A stretch of DNA of 64,000 bases. Source: Smallanthus sonchifolius (lineage: Eukaryota; Streptophyta; Magnoliopsida; Asterales; Asteraceae). A program made the translations under genes and the position numbers. The stretch lies in contig CM042021.1 of assembly GCA_023525975.1 (NCBI GenBank), forward strand, positions 102,469,501 to 102,533,500, read 5' to 3'. This document shows positions 48,477 through 62,328 of the stretch, piece after piece (the first letter of the stretch is position 1; every line of letters starts with the position of its first letter). The notes below the pieces were generated by a model. It did no database searches. It worked only from the letters and a program-made list of their open reading frames with translations, and had not been told where the DNA came from.

Positions 48477-50634
48477 ATTTTCGATTTGAGAACCATTTCC
48501 CTATGTTTTGAGTAATGTTTAACATTTCAGCATCTAATTAATTTTATATGTTTCAATTCTAAAGGTTATTGTTCATTGATTTGACCCGTTGAGCGCGAAT
48601 TACACTCATCATTTTTTTTATTATTATTTTTTTTTTATTCAAATATCTCAAGTATCACCTTTTTCATTCAGTACGATTTAGTACACTACCAACAATCTCC
48701 TTCGTAAACAAATCATCCTACTATTTGATTTAAATAAAACCTCGTCATTTTGTTCAAACAAAATGTTTTAGCAAACTATTAGATGGTATCAAAAACATAA
48801 ATTTTCCATAAAAACTTCTCACCTGATAGGGAAACTTAATACAATCTATTTTATAAAAATATTATTTCGAATCAATAAATAATTATGATTTTTCCTCATT
48901 AAAGAAAAATATTTCTAAACCCTAGCTAAATTAGTATACGACTACTTGTTTAGCCAATAATTCCGCTTAAAAATATTCTCTTATTAAATAGCTGAAAATT
49001 TAAATTAAAAGATTTTTCCCATAAATTATCTATTTATTTAAATTATGTGACTCAATGGATTCACTACGTTATATATCTACAATCAAGGACGACTTACCAC
49101 TTTCAAATTTCAAACAAAGATCTGTATTTGTAAAGACATTTCCCTTAGTGTTTTCAGAACCTCCTCGTTATCGTTCTCCTACCGCTCCAAGAAACGATCC
49201 ATACCGCATAGACGTTAACTACCCCTACAAGCCTCAACAAAATTTAAAGAGCTAAAACCTAACTACCACCTCTTTACACGAACGCCAAACAACACGCTTC
49301 TCCGCAACACATAACCACATGCAAAACTCGTTAGTACACGTCACACTCAAAATTCAATAATATACGTATGCACATTCACAATATACACAACACGATCACA
49401 CAATACATAACAATCGTTGGTTTGATACATAATACTTAATTGCCCACACTGAACATGAAACTCATTTGGTTACAAGACACACGATATTACATTACTGACA
49501 TTACACATGAAAGATTGTTGGTTTACAAATACGCGGTACTAAGTTGTTAACACCATACATGAAATTCATTGCTAGCAATACACATGATACTGCATTACAT
49601 ACAATACAAGTTTAGTTGATTTTACAAGATACATGATGCTAAGTTGTTCGCGTTACACATGAAACCTATTTGATTACTAACTACATAACACTAGATCATA
49701 CATGAGACTTGTGTTTTCACATTATATATGGAACTAGGATACTTACGATTTTTGCAATTGATTGATTACAATATACATGAAGCATGGTCATAGCCTTTGT
49801 TCACCAAACTTGAAAACCATAACACATTAAAGCTACTCGGGGTTTGACGTATACTTGTTCAAACACGAGGAAGCTGTAACACTTTAAAACAACTCAGTGT
49901 TTGACGTATTCTTGTTCAAACACGAGTAAACTATGAAACTTTAAGTTATACTACCTTATTACTCATTAGTTGCTAACAGACCTGTCTTATATAGGGACAT
50001 AGTTACTTATTAGCAACTCATATGTGAAAATAATAGATATGGACTAGATGAATTGTACCCCCATTTTTGACCCACACACAACGGAAGGATCTATACGGAC
50101 CATGCGATGATTCGAATAATTACGGGTGCACAAGGAATTATAAGAATCAGCGCATGGAAAACAGAGTAAATTTTGTCGTGTGTTGTGACCTAAAACTTCT
50201 CATGATATGTAACAATGAAACTGATGTGATATGACAAAGGCATGGTGGATACGCCGATGGTACTTCCTATATATAAGTGTTCTATCATATTACCAAAAGT
50301 AGCGTTGTTCGTGACACGTGAAGTTTTGACCTAGACCAATGTTTGTGAAATCTTTTACCCACTGACAATTTTGAGCATATTAGACTACTTCTTACACAAA
50401 CCCTGATTATCAAAATCCCATCAAAATTCATTCCAAGTAAAGCACCTCACCTTTAGAATCCAAATTGTTATACGACAATTCCCTCCTTAAATTCATTCCA
50501 AAACTAAAGTAATTATCATCATTCATATCCGACTTTGAGTATCAGGCCTAAACCATATCATCAGTTACACTCCCCAGAACCAAACAGTCGGTCCAAAACT
50601 TTCACCCTTCCGGGTTTACTAGCCCCATCAGTTA
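48477..50634 (+). other. Non-coding internal region of element D
   Basis: About 2.2 kb without a supported gene. T-rich to about 49050; a 66-codon ORF at 49055-49255 contains an APRNDPY stretch reminiscent of the upstream ORF (APRNPY) but is otherwise unsupported. From 49440 to 49700 there are degenerate repeats around ACATGAAA and CTAAGTTGTT (49539 and 49639). From 49821 there are two 57-bp units. The last part, ending TTACTAGCCCCATCAG, leads into the pre-PPT hairpin. Confidence 0.7.
49821..49934. repeat. 57-bp tandem repeat, two units, in element D
   Basis: Units start at 49821 and 49878; both contain GTTTGACGTAT and CTTGTTCAAACACGAG. A fragment of a third unit (AAACTTTAAG) follows. Confidence 0.85.
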
Positions 50635-50651
50635 AATTTCGGGACGAAATT
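50635..50651 (+). other. Hairpin before the PPT (D)
   Basis: AATTTCG-GGA-CGAAATT, identical to the autonomous copies although no gag-pol precedes it; points to a role in cis. Confidence 0.85.
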
Positions 50652-50661
50652 CCCCTAACAT

Positions 50662-50668
50662 GGGGAGA
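50662..50668 (+). other. Polypurine tract, element D
   Basis: GGGGAGA, then C and the LTR start, as in B. Confidence 0.85.
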
Positions 50669-50669
50669 C

Positions 50670-53581
50670 TGTAACATCCATTATTTTTCAAACCATAATT
50701 TTCCTTATTCATTTTACTATGTATAACAATAAAACACTTGAAGTCTCGTACTTGCCCAAAACCATCATGTCACATTTATTACTAATCTAAACTTGTATCA
50801 AAAAAAAAATTTCAATCTTACATTCACATATTATTTTTTTTCTATTTAACAAACGTATGTATATTTATGAAGATATATATATATATACATATATACATAC
50901 CTTGCTATGATAATTAAGTTGAAATAAAACTTATAAAGTTCTAATTACATCTTTGTATATATATATACATATAGTTAATTATGTGAACAATGAACCCCTT
51001 TGTTAGTTTGAACCCTTCCTATTTCAATTGAACTCCCATCTTGAACCCATTCACCAAGACCCAACCCTTCAAACCTCTAATTTTGACTATATTCAACCCT
51101 GTTTGACTTTCAAAAGTCAAACGAACCAAGATCTTACAAATCAGCGAGATAAATTGATCCATCCCAACCGTATTGGACCTGTTTTGTGTTCTGGATCGAT
51201 TATCCACTTCACTCCGGCCCAATCAACGCGCAAAACTGATCAATTGAGCGGCCAATTCAAGTTTGAAACGGTTTGACTTTTAATAGTCAAAACCGTGTTC
51301 AATCTGATCCCAAATCAAGGATTTCGAGCGTAACCAATCCCGCAAATTTCGCTCTGATCAATCCCGCATGTATCTGGTACACCAACATGACCCAATTCAT
51401 CACGAAATAAACGGATTGATTTGAAAGAAAATCAAATCCCGTAACCGCTTCAATGCCAAATCAAATTGGCGCGTTCAAATGCATTTAACACATAGAATCT
51501 ATTCATATATCCTCGTAACACATTTTACTTACATTCTAAACTCTCAAACACGAACCATTGCTGCTCTGGTGCACGACCGGCTCTGACGAACTCGAACCAA
51601 AAGGCTTCAGCCGTTCACCCCCGACACATAACCATTTCAGGTAAGGTCGATGCCAATAAACTCCTTTTGATTCATGGGATGAAAGCCCCATCAAATCAGT
51701 CTTGTATCTGTGCTCGAACACAGTCAATTGAGGGGTTAGGGTTTGGGTTACGTAATGGGGACGAAGGAGCTTGGGTTGTAAGGGTTTTTTCTAATTTCAC
51801 ACCCGGTAGTTGTCAAGGCATTCGCCCAGATAAACCGGTAAAGCACTTGACTCACACAGGAGGGTCGCGGGTTCAAGCCCAGCGCCGCACCCTTTTTCCC
51901 TTTTGCGCACCACCGAGCCGATTAGCCTCCTCACCATATGTCTAACAAATTTCCGGACCGAACTCATAACACTAGATCGGTTCTGGTCTAGTGGCTTGTG
52001 CGCAACACGGTCTCAGAACCCACCCGGGTTCGAACCGGGTGGTCCCATAATTTTTTTTTTACCCGTTTTAAGACCCCGAAATTTTATAAATTTTTTTTTT
52101 GTTATAAGTCCTATACTTATTATAACAGAATTCAACCAGATTCACGAGTTTTGCATAAAAACTCTATTTTTATAAATTTAATTCTCAATTACTAAATTTG
52201 AATTATACTATTATTTTTGGAGTAATTTATTCATTTAATGGATAAATTTGGTGACAAAATTTTATAACTACTTTAACAAGGTTTTATAAAACTTAAATTA
52301 TAAATTTAAAACTGATAAAACTACGCCTAAATATATGAATTTTTACATGCTTAAATAATACATGCAAATTTTTTAAACTAAATTCATTTTTGCACATTCA
52401 TTTCAAATGGTAAATAAATAAATAAATTTATTTATTATTTAAATAAATTACATTCACAAAGACACTTAGAATTTAAATTATATTTAAGATTTACTTTATG
52501 AACCAATATTATGTACACATCTTTATAAATAAATAAATAAAGTAAAAAATAAAAATAAAAAAAAATTTATTTAATTTATAAATATAATTTCTACACATTT
52601 TCTAACTAAATAAATAAATAACAATTATTTGATTTATTTTCAAACCCAAATCCTAATTCAATTATTTTAAAACTATTAATTTCAATTTTTCATCTTATAC
52701 GACACCCCTTCCAAGTGCAAACCACTAACACCTATAACTCAAACCCTTTGTACACACATCAATTATAACCCTAGACTTGGCCATAGACTATTGTACACAT
52801 TATTAACCTAGTTTCATATACATTACATACTAGGTTAACGTGGTGAGTAACAAGGATTACTTTACTACCTAGTCTCTCGTGCTAGCTACACCTTTGATTC
52901 AGGTGAGTTTTTCATAGCACCTTTTTCAATGTTTTTACATTTTGGGGTGAAACATGATCACAACTTACAATGATTTACATAAACTACACAATACAAATCC
53001 ACATTACAATTTGTGTGCAATTTGAGCTTTATGTTTGAGTGCTAGGTGTGTTAACTACTTATTTGCAATTACATGTACAATCATTAACTAATCAAGCCGA
53101 CGGTTAACAATGATAGATCTATTGAGTCTGACAAACCCACCCAGATTGGGGTGATTATTACCGACAACACAATTTTTGCATGCTAGTTACAAAGGTTTGA
53201 TTGTACTACTTGGTTACACAATAGTGACTCCCCATAAATGCCTTGTTAATCATGACTTGTATGGATTTGTTTACACACAACACTTTGATGCTATTTAGAG
53301 TCAAAACCCTATGTATGCTCACCAACTTTTTAGTTGACCTTGTTTTCATCATGTTTCAGGTACAAAAGTTTGAGTTGATCAAGTTGCTACACTTAGAATG
53401 TGGACCTAGTTAATTGAAACAAATAGATATGTTATGAAATTCAAATATTCTTGTACTGTTGTATTTGGAGGTTGTGAATGGAAATGTAACATTTTTAATA
53501 TATTAAATTTAGTCAACCATGTGCTCATGAACAGTGTACATGTCCCGCCCCGACGTTTCCGCCGTCGGTTGGGGTGTGACA
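50670..53581 (+). repeat. Element D 3' LTR
   Basis: 2912 bp, closely matching the 5' LTR; differences include microsatellite and homopolymer lengths and scattered substitutions. tRNA-like boxes at 51870-51880 and at 51984-51994 with 52027-52037; predicted intron 52903-53359. Confidence 0.95.
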
Positions 53582-56500
53582 CTAACAACCAATAACCCAA
53601 AACTAATGTTACCATATGCATACAATGCTTATGTGTCATGTGGGCACGTGCATGCCGGCCACTACAACCCATGAACCTGCCATAATTCTGGTAATGTCAT
53701 AACCCATGCGACCATGCACCGTTTAATTATACTAACAACAAATCACCCACAACTAATGTGACCATATGCATACAATGCTTATGTGTCATGTGGGCATGAG
53801 CATGCCGGCCTCTACAACCCTTGACCCGGGCATAATCCTTGTAATGACATAACCCATGCGGTCATGCACCCTTTAATTATACTAACAACCCAAAACCCAC
53901 AACTAATGTGATCATGTGCATACAATGCCGGCCACTACAACCCATAACCCGGTCATAATCCTAGCCTGTAATTACATAACCCATGCGACCATGCACCCTT
54001 TAATTATACTAACAACCAATAACCCACAACTAATGTAACCATATGCCTACAACGCTTATGTGTCATGTGGGCATGGGCATGCCGGCAATACAACCCATGA
54101 CCCGGCCTTAATCCAAGCTTGTAATGCCATTACCCATGTGACCACGCACCATTTAATTATACTAACAACCAATAACCCAGAACTAATGTGACCATATGCA
54201 TATAATGCTTATGTGCCATGTGGGCATGGGCATGTCGACCACTACAACTCATGAACCGGCCATAATCATTGTAATGCCATAACCCATGCGACCATACATT
54301 ATTTATACTAACAACAAATAACCCACAAATAATGTGACTGTATGCACACAATGCTTATGTTTCATGTGGGCATGGGCATGTCGGCCCCTTTAACCCATAA
54401 CCCGGCCATAATTGTTGTAATGCCATAACCTGTGCGATAACCCTTTAATGGTACTAACAGCCAATAACCCACAAATAATGTAACCATATGCATACAATGC
54501 TTATGTGTCATGTGGGCATGGGCATGCCGGCCTCTACAACTCATGACTCAGCCATAATCCCTGTAATGCCATAACCCATGCGGCCATGCACCCTTTAATT
54601 ATACTAATAACCAATAACCCACAACTAATGTGACCATATGCATACAATGCATATGTGTCATGTGGGAATGGGCATGCCGGCCACTAAAACCCATAACCCG
54701 GCCATAATGCTAGCTTGTAATTACATAACCCATGCGACCATGCACCCTTTAATTATACTAACAAACAATCCACAACTCATGTAACCATATGCATACAAAG
54801 CTTATGTGTCATATGGGCATGGGCATGCCGGCAGAATAACCCATGACCCAGCCATAATCCTAGCTTATAATGCCATAACCCATGTGACCATGCACCGTTT
54901 AATTATACTAACAACCAATAACACAGAACTAATGTGACCATATGCATACAATGCTTATATGCCATGTGGGCATGGGCATGCCGACCACTACAACTCATGA
55001 ACCAGCCATAATCCTTGTAATGCCATAAACCATGCGGACATGCACCCTTTAATTATACTAACAACCAATAACACACAACTAATGTGACCATATGCATACA
55101 ATGCTTATGTGTCATGCGTTCAAGCGCATGCCAGCCACTACAACCCAGGACCTAGCCATAATCCTTGTAATGCCGTAACCCATATGACCATGCACCCTTT
55201 AAGTATGCTAACAACCAATAATCCATAACTAATGTGACCATATGTATACAATGCTTATGTGTCATGTGGGCATGGGCATGCCGGCCACTACAACCCATAA
55301 CCACGGCGATAATCCTAGCTTGTAATTACATAACCCATGCGACCATGCCCCCTTTAATTATACTAACAACCAATAACCCACAACTAATGCAACCATATGC
55401 ATACAACGCGTATGTGTCATGTGGGCATGAGCATGCCGGTAGTATAACCCATGACCCGGCCATAATCCTAGCTTGTAATGCCATAACCCATGTGACCATG
55501 CACCAGTAAATTATACTAACAACCAATAACCCAGAACTAATGTGACCATATGCATACAATGCTTATGTGCCATGTGGGCTTGGGCATGCCGACCACTACA
55601 ACTCATGAACCGGCCATAATCATTGTAATGCCATAACCCATGCGACCATACTTTAATTATACTAACAACCAATAACCCACAAATAAAGTGACCGTATGCA
55701 TACAATGCTTATGTTTCATGTGGGCATGGGCATGTCGGGCCCTATGACCCTTAACCCAGCCATAATTCTTGTAATGCCATAACTCGTGCGATAACCTTTT
55801 AATGATACTAACAGCCAATAACCCACAACTAATGTGACCATATGCATACAAAGCTTATGTGTCATGTGGGCATGGGCATGGGCATGCCGGCCTCTACAAC
55901 CCATGACCCAGCCATAATCCCTGTAATACCATAACCCATGCGGCCATGCACCCTTTAATTATACTAATAACCAATAACCCACAACTAATGTGACCATATG
56001 CACACAATGCTTATGTGTCATGTGGGCATGGGCATGCCGGCCACTAAAACCCATAACTTGGCCATAATCCTAGCTTGTAATTACATAACCAATGCGACTA
56101 TGCACCTTTAATTATACTAACAACCAATAACCCACAACTAATGTAACCATATGCATACAATGCCTATGCGTCATGTGGGCATGGGCATGCCGGTAGTACA
56201 ACCCATTACTCAGCCATAATCCTAGCTTATAATGCCATAACCCATGTGACCATGCACCATTTAATTAAACTAAGAACCAATAACCCAGAACTAATGTGAC
56301 CATATGCATACAATGCTTATATGCCATGTGGGCATGGGCATGCCGACCACTACAACTCATGAACCGGCCATAATCCTTGTAATGCCATAACCCATGCGAC
56401 CATACACCCTTTAATTATACTAACAACCAATAACCCTCAAATAATGTGACCGTATGCATACAATGCTTATGTTTCACGTGGGCAAGGGCTTGCCGGCCCC

Positions 56501-59500
56501 TATAACCCATAACCCGACCATAGTTCTTGTAATGCCATAACCCGTGTGATAACCCTTTAATGATACTAACAGCCAATAACCAACAACTAATGTGACCATA
56601 TACATGCAATGCTTATGTGTCATGTGGGCATGGGCATGCCGGCCACTACAACCCATAACCCCGCCATAATCCTAGCTTGTAATTACATAACCCATGCGAC
56701 CGTGCAACCGTTAATTATACTAACAACCTATAACCCACAACTAATGTAACCATATGCATACAATGCTTATGTGTCATGTGGGCATGGGCATGCCAGCAGT
56801 ACAACCCATGACCCGACCATTATCTTAGCTTGTAATGCCATAACCCATGTGACCATGCACCATTTAATTATACTAACAACCAATAACCTAAAACTAATGT
56901 GACCATATGCATACAATGCTTATGTGCCATGTGGGAATGGGCATGCCGACCACTACAACTCATGAACCGACAATAATCATTGTAATACCATAACCCATGC
57001 GACCATGCACCCTTTAATTATACTAACAACCAATAATCCACAACTAATGTGACCATATGCATACAATGCTTCTGTTTCATGTGGGCATGGGCATGCTGGA
57101 CACTACAACCCATGACTTGGACATAATCCTTGTTACGCCATAACCGATGTGACCATGCACCCTTTAATTATACTAACGACCAATAACCCACAACTAATGT
57201 GACCACATACACACAATGCTTATGTGCCATATGGCCTTGTGCATGCCGGCCACTACAACCTATGACCCAACCATAAACCTTTTAATAAATTAACCCATGC
57301 AACCATGCACCATTTAATTATACTAACAACCAAAAACCCACAAATAATGTGACTATATGCCTAAAATGATTATGTGTCATGTGGGCATGGGCATGCCGGC
57401 CACTACAACCCATGACCCGGCTGTAATCCTTGTAATGTTATAACTCATGCGACCATGAACCCTTTAATTATACTAACAACCAATAACCCACAACTAATGT
57501 GACCATATGCATACAATGCTTATGTGTCATGTGTTCATGCGAATGCCAGCCACTACAACCCATGACCTAGCCATAATCCTTGTAATGCCATAACCAATAT
57601 GACCATGCACCCTTTAATTATACTAACAACCAATAACCCACAACTCATATATGACCATATGTATACAATTCTTATGTGTCATGTGGGCATGGGCATGCCG
57701 GCCACTACAACCAATAACCCGGCCATAATCCTATCTTGTATTTACATAACCCATGCGACCATGCAGCCTTTAATTATACTAACAACCAATAACCCACAAA
57801 TAATGTAACCATATGCATACATTGCTTATGTGTCATGTGGGCATGGGCATGGGCATGCCAGCAGTACAACCCATAACCCGGCTATATTCCAAGCTTGTAA
57901 TGCCATACCCATGTGACCATGTGCCATTTAATTATACTAACAACCAATAACTCATAACTAATGTGACCATATGCATACAACGCTTATGTGCCTTGTGGGA
58001 ATGGGCATGCCGACTACTACAACTCTTGAACCAGCCATAATCCTTGTAATGCCATAACCCATGCAACCATACACCCTTTAATTATACTAACAACCAATAA
58101 CCAACAAATAATTTAACTGTTTGCAAACAATGCTTATGTTTCATGTCAACATGGGCATGCCGCCCCCTATAACCCATAACCCGGCCATAATTCTTGTATT
58201 GCTATAACCCGTGCGATTACCCTTTAATGCTACTAACAGCCAATAACCCACAACTAATGTGACCATATGCATACAATGCTTATGTGTCATGTGGGCTTGG
58301 GCATGTCGGCCACTACAACCCATGACTCGGCTATAAACCTACCTTGTAATGCCATAACCCATTCGACCATGCACCATTTAATTATACTAACAACCAATAA
58401 CCCACAACTAATGTGACCATATGCAGACAATGCTTATGTGTCATGTGGGCATGGGCTTGTCGGCCACTATAATCCAAGACTCGGCCATATTCCTTGTAAT
58501 TCCATAACCCATTCGACCATGCACCCTTTAATTATATTAACAACTAATAACCCACAAGTAATGTGAGCATATGCATACAATGCTTATGTGTCATGCGGGC
58601 ATGGCATGCCGACCACTACAACCTATGACCCGGACATAATCCTTGTAATGCAATAACCCTTGTGACCATGCACCTTTTAATTATACTAACAACCAATAAC
58701 CCATAATTAATGTGACCATATGCATACAATGCTTATGTGTCATGTGGGCATGGGCATGCCGACCACTACAACCCATGACCTGGCCATAATCCTTGTTACG
58801 CCATAACCCATGTGACCATGCACCCTTTAATTATACTAACGACCAATAACCCACAACTAATGTGACCATATACATACAATGCTTATGTGCCATATGGCCC
58901 TGTGCATGCCGGCCACTACAACCTATGACCCAGCCATAAACCTTTTAATAAATTAACCCATGCAACCATGCACCCTTTAATTATACTAACAACCAAAAAC
59001 CCACAAATAATGTGACCATTTGCATAAAATGATTATGTGTCATGTGGGCATGGGCATGCCGGCCACTACAACCCATGACACGGCTGTAATCCTTGTAATG
59101 TTATAACTCATGCGACCATGAACCCTTTAATTATACTAACAACCAATAACCCACAACTAATATGACCATATGCAAACAATGCTTATGTGTCATGTGTTCA
59201 TGCGCATGCCAGCCACTACAACCCATGACCTAGCCATAATCCTTGTAATGCCATAACCCATATGACCATGCACCCTTTAATTATACTAACAACCAATAAC
59301 CCACAACTCATATATGACCATATGTATACAATTCTTATGTGTCATGTGGGCATGGGCATGCCGGCCACTATAACCGATAACCCGGCCATCATCCTATCTT
59401 GTATTTACATAACCCATGCGACCATGCACCCTTTGCTTATGTGTCATGTGGGCATGGGCATGCCGACAGTACAACCCATAACCCGGCTATATTCCAAGCT

Positions 59501-59603
59501 CCCATGTGACCATGCTCCATTTAATTATACTACCAATAACTCATAACTAATGTGACCATATGCATACAACGCTTATGTGCCACGTGGGCATGGGCATGCC
59601 GAC
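53582..59603. repeat. 150-bp tandem satellite, block 5
   Basis: Begins with CTAAC, the right target copy of D. TTACATAACC-type junctions at 53971, 54720, 55325, 56080 and 56682 are spaced 749, 605, 755 and 602 bp: alternating five- and four-monomer groups, a nine-monomer unit of about 1.36 kb. Further right, a marker pair (CAACTCATATATGACC at 57641 and 59304) is 1663 bp apart, an eleven-monomer unit. Orientation is the same as in all other blocks. Confidence 0.97.
59599..59603. repeat. Putative left target-site copy of element E
   Basis: CCGAC precedes the LTR; the right copy lies outside the window. Confidence 0.5.
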
Positions 59604-60414
59604 TGTGACGTTTCGGATTTTTCTTTCTCGTACTTGTATTAAAATTATCGTGTAATCATTCCCTATTTAGAAAAAGTATAAGAATTTTATTTTTTCTATA
59701 CAAATAAGTATTTTATATTATGGATTTAAATTAATTAGAGTTTTATATATAAAATTTTATATAAAAAATCTACATTTAAAAAGTTGCATATTTCATAATA
59801 CAACCTATTGAAATAAGATTAATAAGTTTTATAAAAATTATTATTTAAATAATAACAAAATAAGTTTATAAAAACATTTCTAAATTTATTTGATTTAAAA
59901 GAAATTAAATTAATTTAATTAAATAAAAGTTCAGAGGTTGTATTGTAATTAAACCAACTAAAAGGATTTAAAACTAAAATCGTTTGAGGGGCTATTCTTG
60001 GTCAATTTAAACTGCAGGGACCCATCTGTAATTATTCTAAGGGTTATTTCGAGTTAAACCAAACTCTAGGGACTAAAATTGTCAATTCGCAAATCGATTA
60101 TCCGGTCACCCCCTATAAAGGTCCGGCGGGTAAAGACTTTTCCGGCGACACCCGACCAGACTGTTTCTCTGCACCTCGACAGCCGACAAAGGCTTCTCTG
60201 GCTTCGTCTCTCCCACGCGAACAATACCCCCCGACCAATTCGTTCCCCCAACATTGGGATCATCCGATCCTGTTGGTGGCCGAGATACCCACGTCCAAAT
60301 TCGTGCCCGACATGACACCTCCACGCCAGTCGAATGTCTGATTAGCTTTGCCTCGTCCAGAATAATGTCGGGACTTGCCCAATTGCACGTTTGAACGTAA
60401 GAATCGGGCTCGGC

Positions 60415-60422
60415 TATAAATA
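60415..60422 (+). promoter_or_regulatory. TATA-box candidate in the E LTR
   Basis: TATAAATA within the dyad GGCTAT-AA-ATAGCC, flanked by G/C-rich sequence, as expected for a core promoter. A second, weaker TATAAAG is at 60114-60120. Confidence 0.5.
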
Positions 60423-60796
60423 GCCACGGTCGGCCCTGCACGAGCTCGCTACCATCCTTCCACCTGCTCTCACTCCAAATTGAGGATACCATCACCTTCG
60501 TCGACCCTGAGTGAAGCTGTGACCAGGATTCCAGAAGCAAATTCCACTCGGAAATCGACTTCCACTTGTGACATTTTCAAGTTCTAAAACTGTGCCGACC
60601 AGACCTGTTGCAACTCGGTTCGAGCCTCAAATCGATTCCTCTGTCTTCTATTTATCCCTGGTAAGCCATTCGAATCAAAATCGCGGCATTCGCACGAGGA
60701 TTACCGAGCAAACCCAGTGTCCTCGGACACGGTTTGCCGGTCACCGAGAACCAGCGACCTGTCTTGCTGTTGTGTATTTAATTTACCCGTTACACA

Positions 60797-60871
60797 CATA
60801 ACCAGCGATGGGCAGTAGCCCGGCTGGTTATGCGTGTTTGTGTCCGAAGCAGAGGTCGCGGGTTCGAGTCT
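60797..60871 (+). other. tRNA-like module and hairpin in the E LTR
   Basis: TAGCCCGGCTGG (60816-60827) is A-box-like and GGTTCGAGTCT (60861-60871) is B-box-like, 33 nt apart. CATAACCAGC (60797-60806) and GCTGGTTATG (60823-60832) are perfect 10-bp inverted arms overlapping the A-box. T-runs follow from 60910. Likely tRNA- or SINE-derived; not a functional tRNA. Confidence 0.5.
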
Positions 60872-61614
60872 TCTGGCCTCCGGCCCAACCCCATTTTGCT
60901 TCTGTTATCATTTTTTTTATTTTATTTAATTTTCTTAACTTATTTTAATATTATTTTATTACACTAAAGACTAAAACGAGTCGGTTTGATCGTTCGTTTA
61001 TTTTGAAATCGATTAAACACTCTTTTTATCTATAAACTATTCCATTTTTATAAATCTTGTAATATTATTTAAATACATTTTCTTATATATAAAATATCCC
61101 CTATTTTTATAAATCTAGTAATATTTTATAAACTTATTTAATTACATTTTTATATATAAAATGTCCTATATTTTTATAAATCTTATAACATTTTTATAAA
61201 CTTATTAAAATACATTTAATATATAGAATGTCTCATTTTTTTTATATGAATCTAGCAATATTTTTAATAAACTTGTTTAAATAAATTTTAAATATCAACA
61301 TAATTAGTCAAATAAAGACTTTTCTTTTCTTTGTTATTATTATATAAATACATTGAATATAATAATACTTGTTTAAAACAATATATATATATATATCCTT
61401 ATAAGTTAAAGTTTTACAAAAACCATTATCATTCTATTTCCATACTTTATACAAATAAATATTAAGGAAAATTATATTAAAGCCTATATACATTTAAATA
61501 CAAATACCCACCTATACGCATACAATAATACCCATTTGTCTACATAGGGTATCAACGTGCTTAGGCTTCCACATACTTATCACCTACACGCGTGGAAAAA
61601 TACCCGCTTGCAAG

Positions 61615-62084
61615 GTGAGTTACATAGCCCCTGTTTTACATTTTCATACATTTTGGGGTGAAACATTATACATGTTACTCACATTGTTTATACGTGTTAT
61701 ACATGAGACTATATGCTTATTCTTTGGATGTACATACATTTAAACACAAGACAACCAACTGTAATATTGATAGATCTATTGTGCCTGACCAGCCACCCGG
61801 TTAGGGTGTTTATTACTGCATACTCGGATATAACCGCGTGTTATATTCAATCATATCGGATATAGTGGGTAACTATATTCAAACACACCGGACTTAGCTG
61901 TTGTGCTCTGTTCAAGCGCGTCAAACTCGGTTTGAATTGTGATTAAATAAATGATACATCATATACTATGTTTAACAAGATAAACAATGAGTTGCAAAAC
62001 GATTTACACTACTATTTACCGGATTTACTAAACCTATGTACTCACCAACTTTTTAGTTGACACTTGATTTAAATAATGTTTCAG
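61615..62084 (+). other. Predicted intron in the E LTR
   Basis: Donor AAG|GTGAGT, full consensus; CAACTTTTTAG and TTGAC near the end; acceptor GTTTCAG|G; 470 bp. Confidence 0.6.
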
Positions 62085-62315
62085 GTTTGGATATGTGACT
62101 GCTTGCCGAAGATTTCTCCACTTAGGAACTATGGACCTAGTTAAATAAATCAATGTTTTGAACTAGACTAGGTTACTTGAAATGTATTGTATTTGGATCT
62201 TGTTGTCTTTAAATTTAATTAATGAATTATGCAACCTTTTAGTTACCATGTGCTTTTGAACAATCATTCTATTGTCCGCCTCGATGATTCCGCCATCGGT
62301 CGGGGTGTGACAGAT

Positions 62316-62328
62316 TGGTATCAGAGCC
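62316..62328 (+). other. Primer-binding site, element E
   Basis: TGGTATCAGAGCC, initiator tRNA-Met type. Confidence 0.93.

Larger units (their letters stand above)
44019..53581 (+). mobile_element. Element D: non-autonomous LTR retrotransposon related to the Ty3/gypsy copies
   Basis: 9563 bp with LTRs of 2931 and 2912 bp and a 3720-bp internal region, flanked by perfect 5-bp duplications. No protease, RT, RNase H or integrase sequence was found in any frame. It keeps the PBS, the post-PBS segment, the leader hairpin, the pre-PPT hairpin, the PPT and the LTR-end hairpin of the autonomous elements. The two LTRs are very similar by eye, so the insertion is fairly recent. This fits a large-retrotransposon-derivative type element moved in trans (inference). 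Confidence 0.93.
59604..62312 (+). repeat. Element E 5' LTR
   Basis: 2709 bp ending GTGACA. An A/T-rich start, a GC-rich island at about 60090-60890 (including TATA candidates, a tRNA-like module, and a 144-codon antisense ORF at 60106-60540 with no recognisable product), then A/T-rich sequence to 61500, the predicted intron, and the TCGATG/CATCGG end hairpin. Confidence 0.93.

Noticed and set aside
49055..49255. 66-codon ORF in element D
   Set aside because: Short, no start context or domain; the APRNDPY similarity to the upstream ORF is too brief to support a gene.
53582..59603. Centromere identity of the satellite, or a telomere-like repeat (AATAACCCA)
   Set aside because: Monomer length and insertions are suggestive, but nothing in sequence alone proves CENH3 binding, and the motif does not match the plant telomere repeat.
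60106..60540. 144-codon antisense ORF in the LTR of element E
   Set aside because: Long open frame expected in G/C-rich sequence; product not recognised and no promoter on that strand found.
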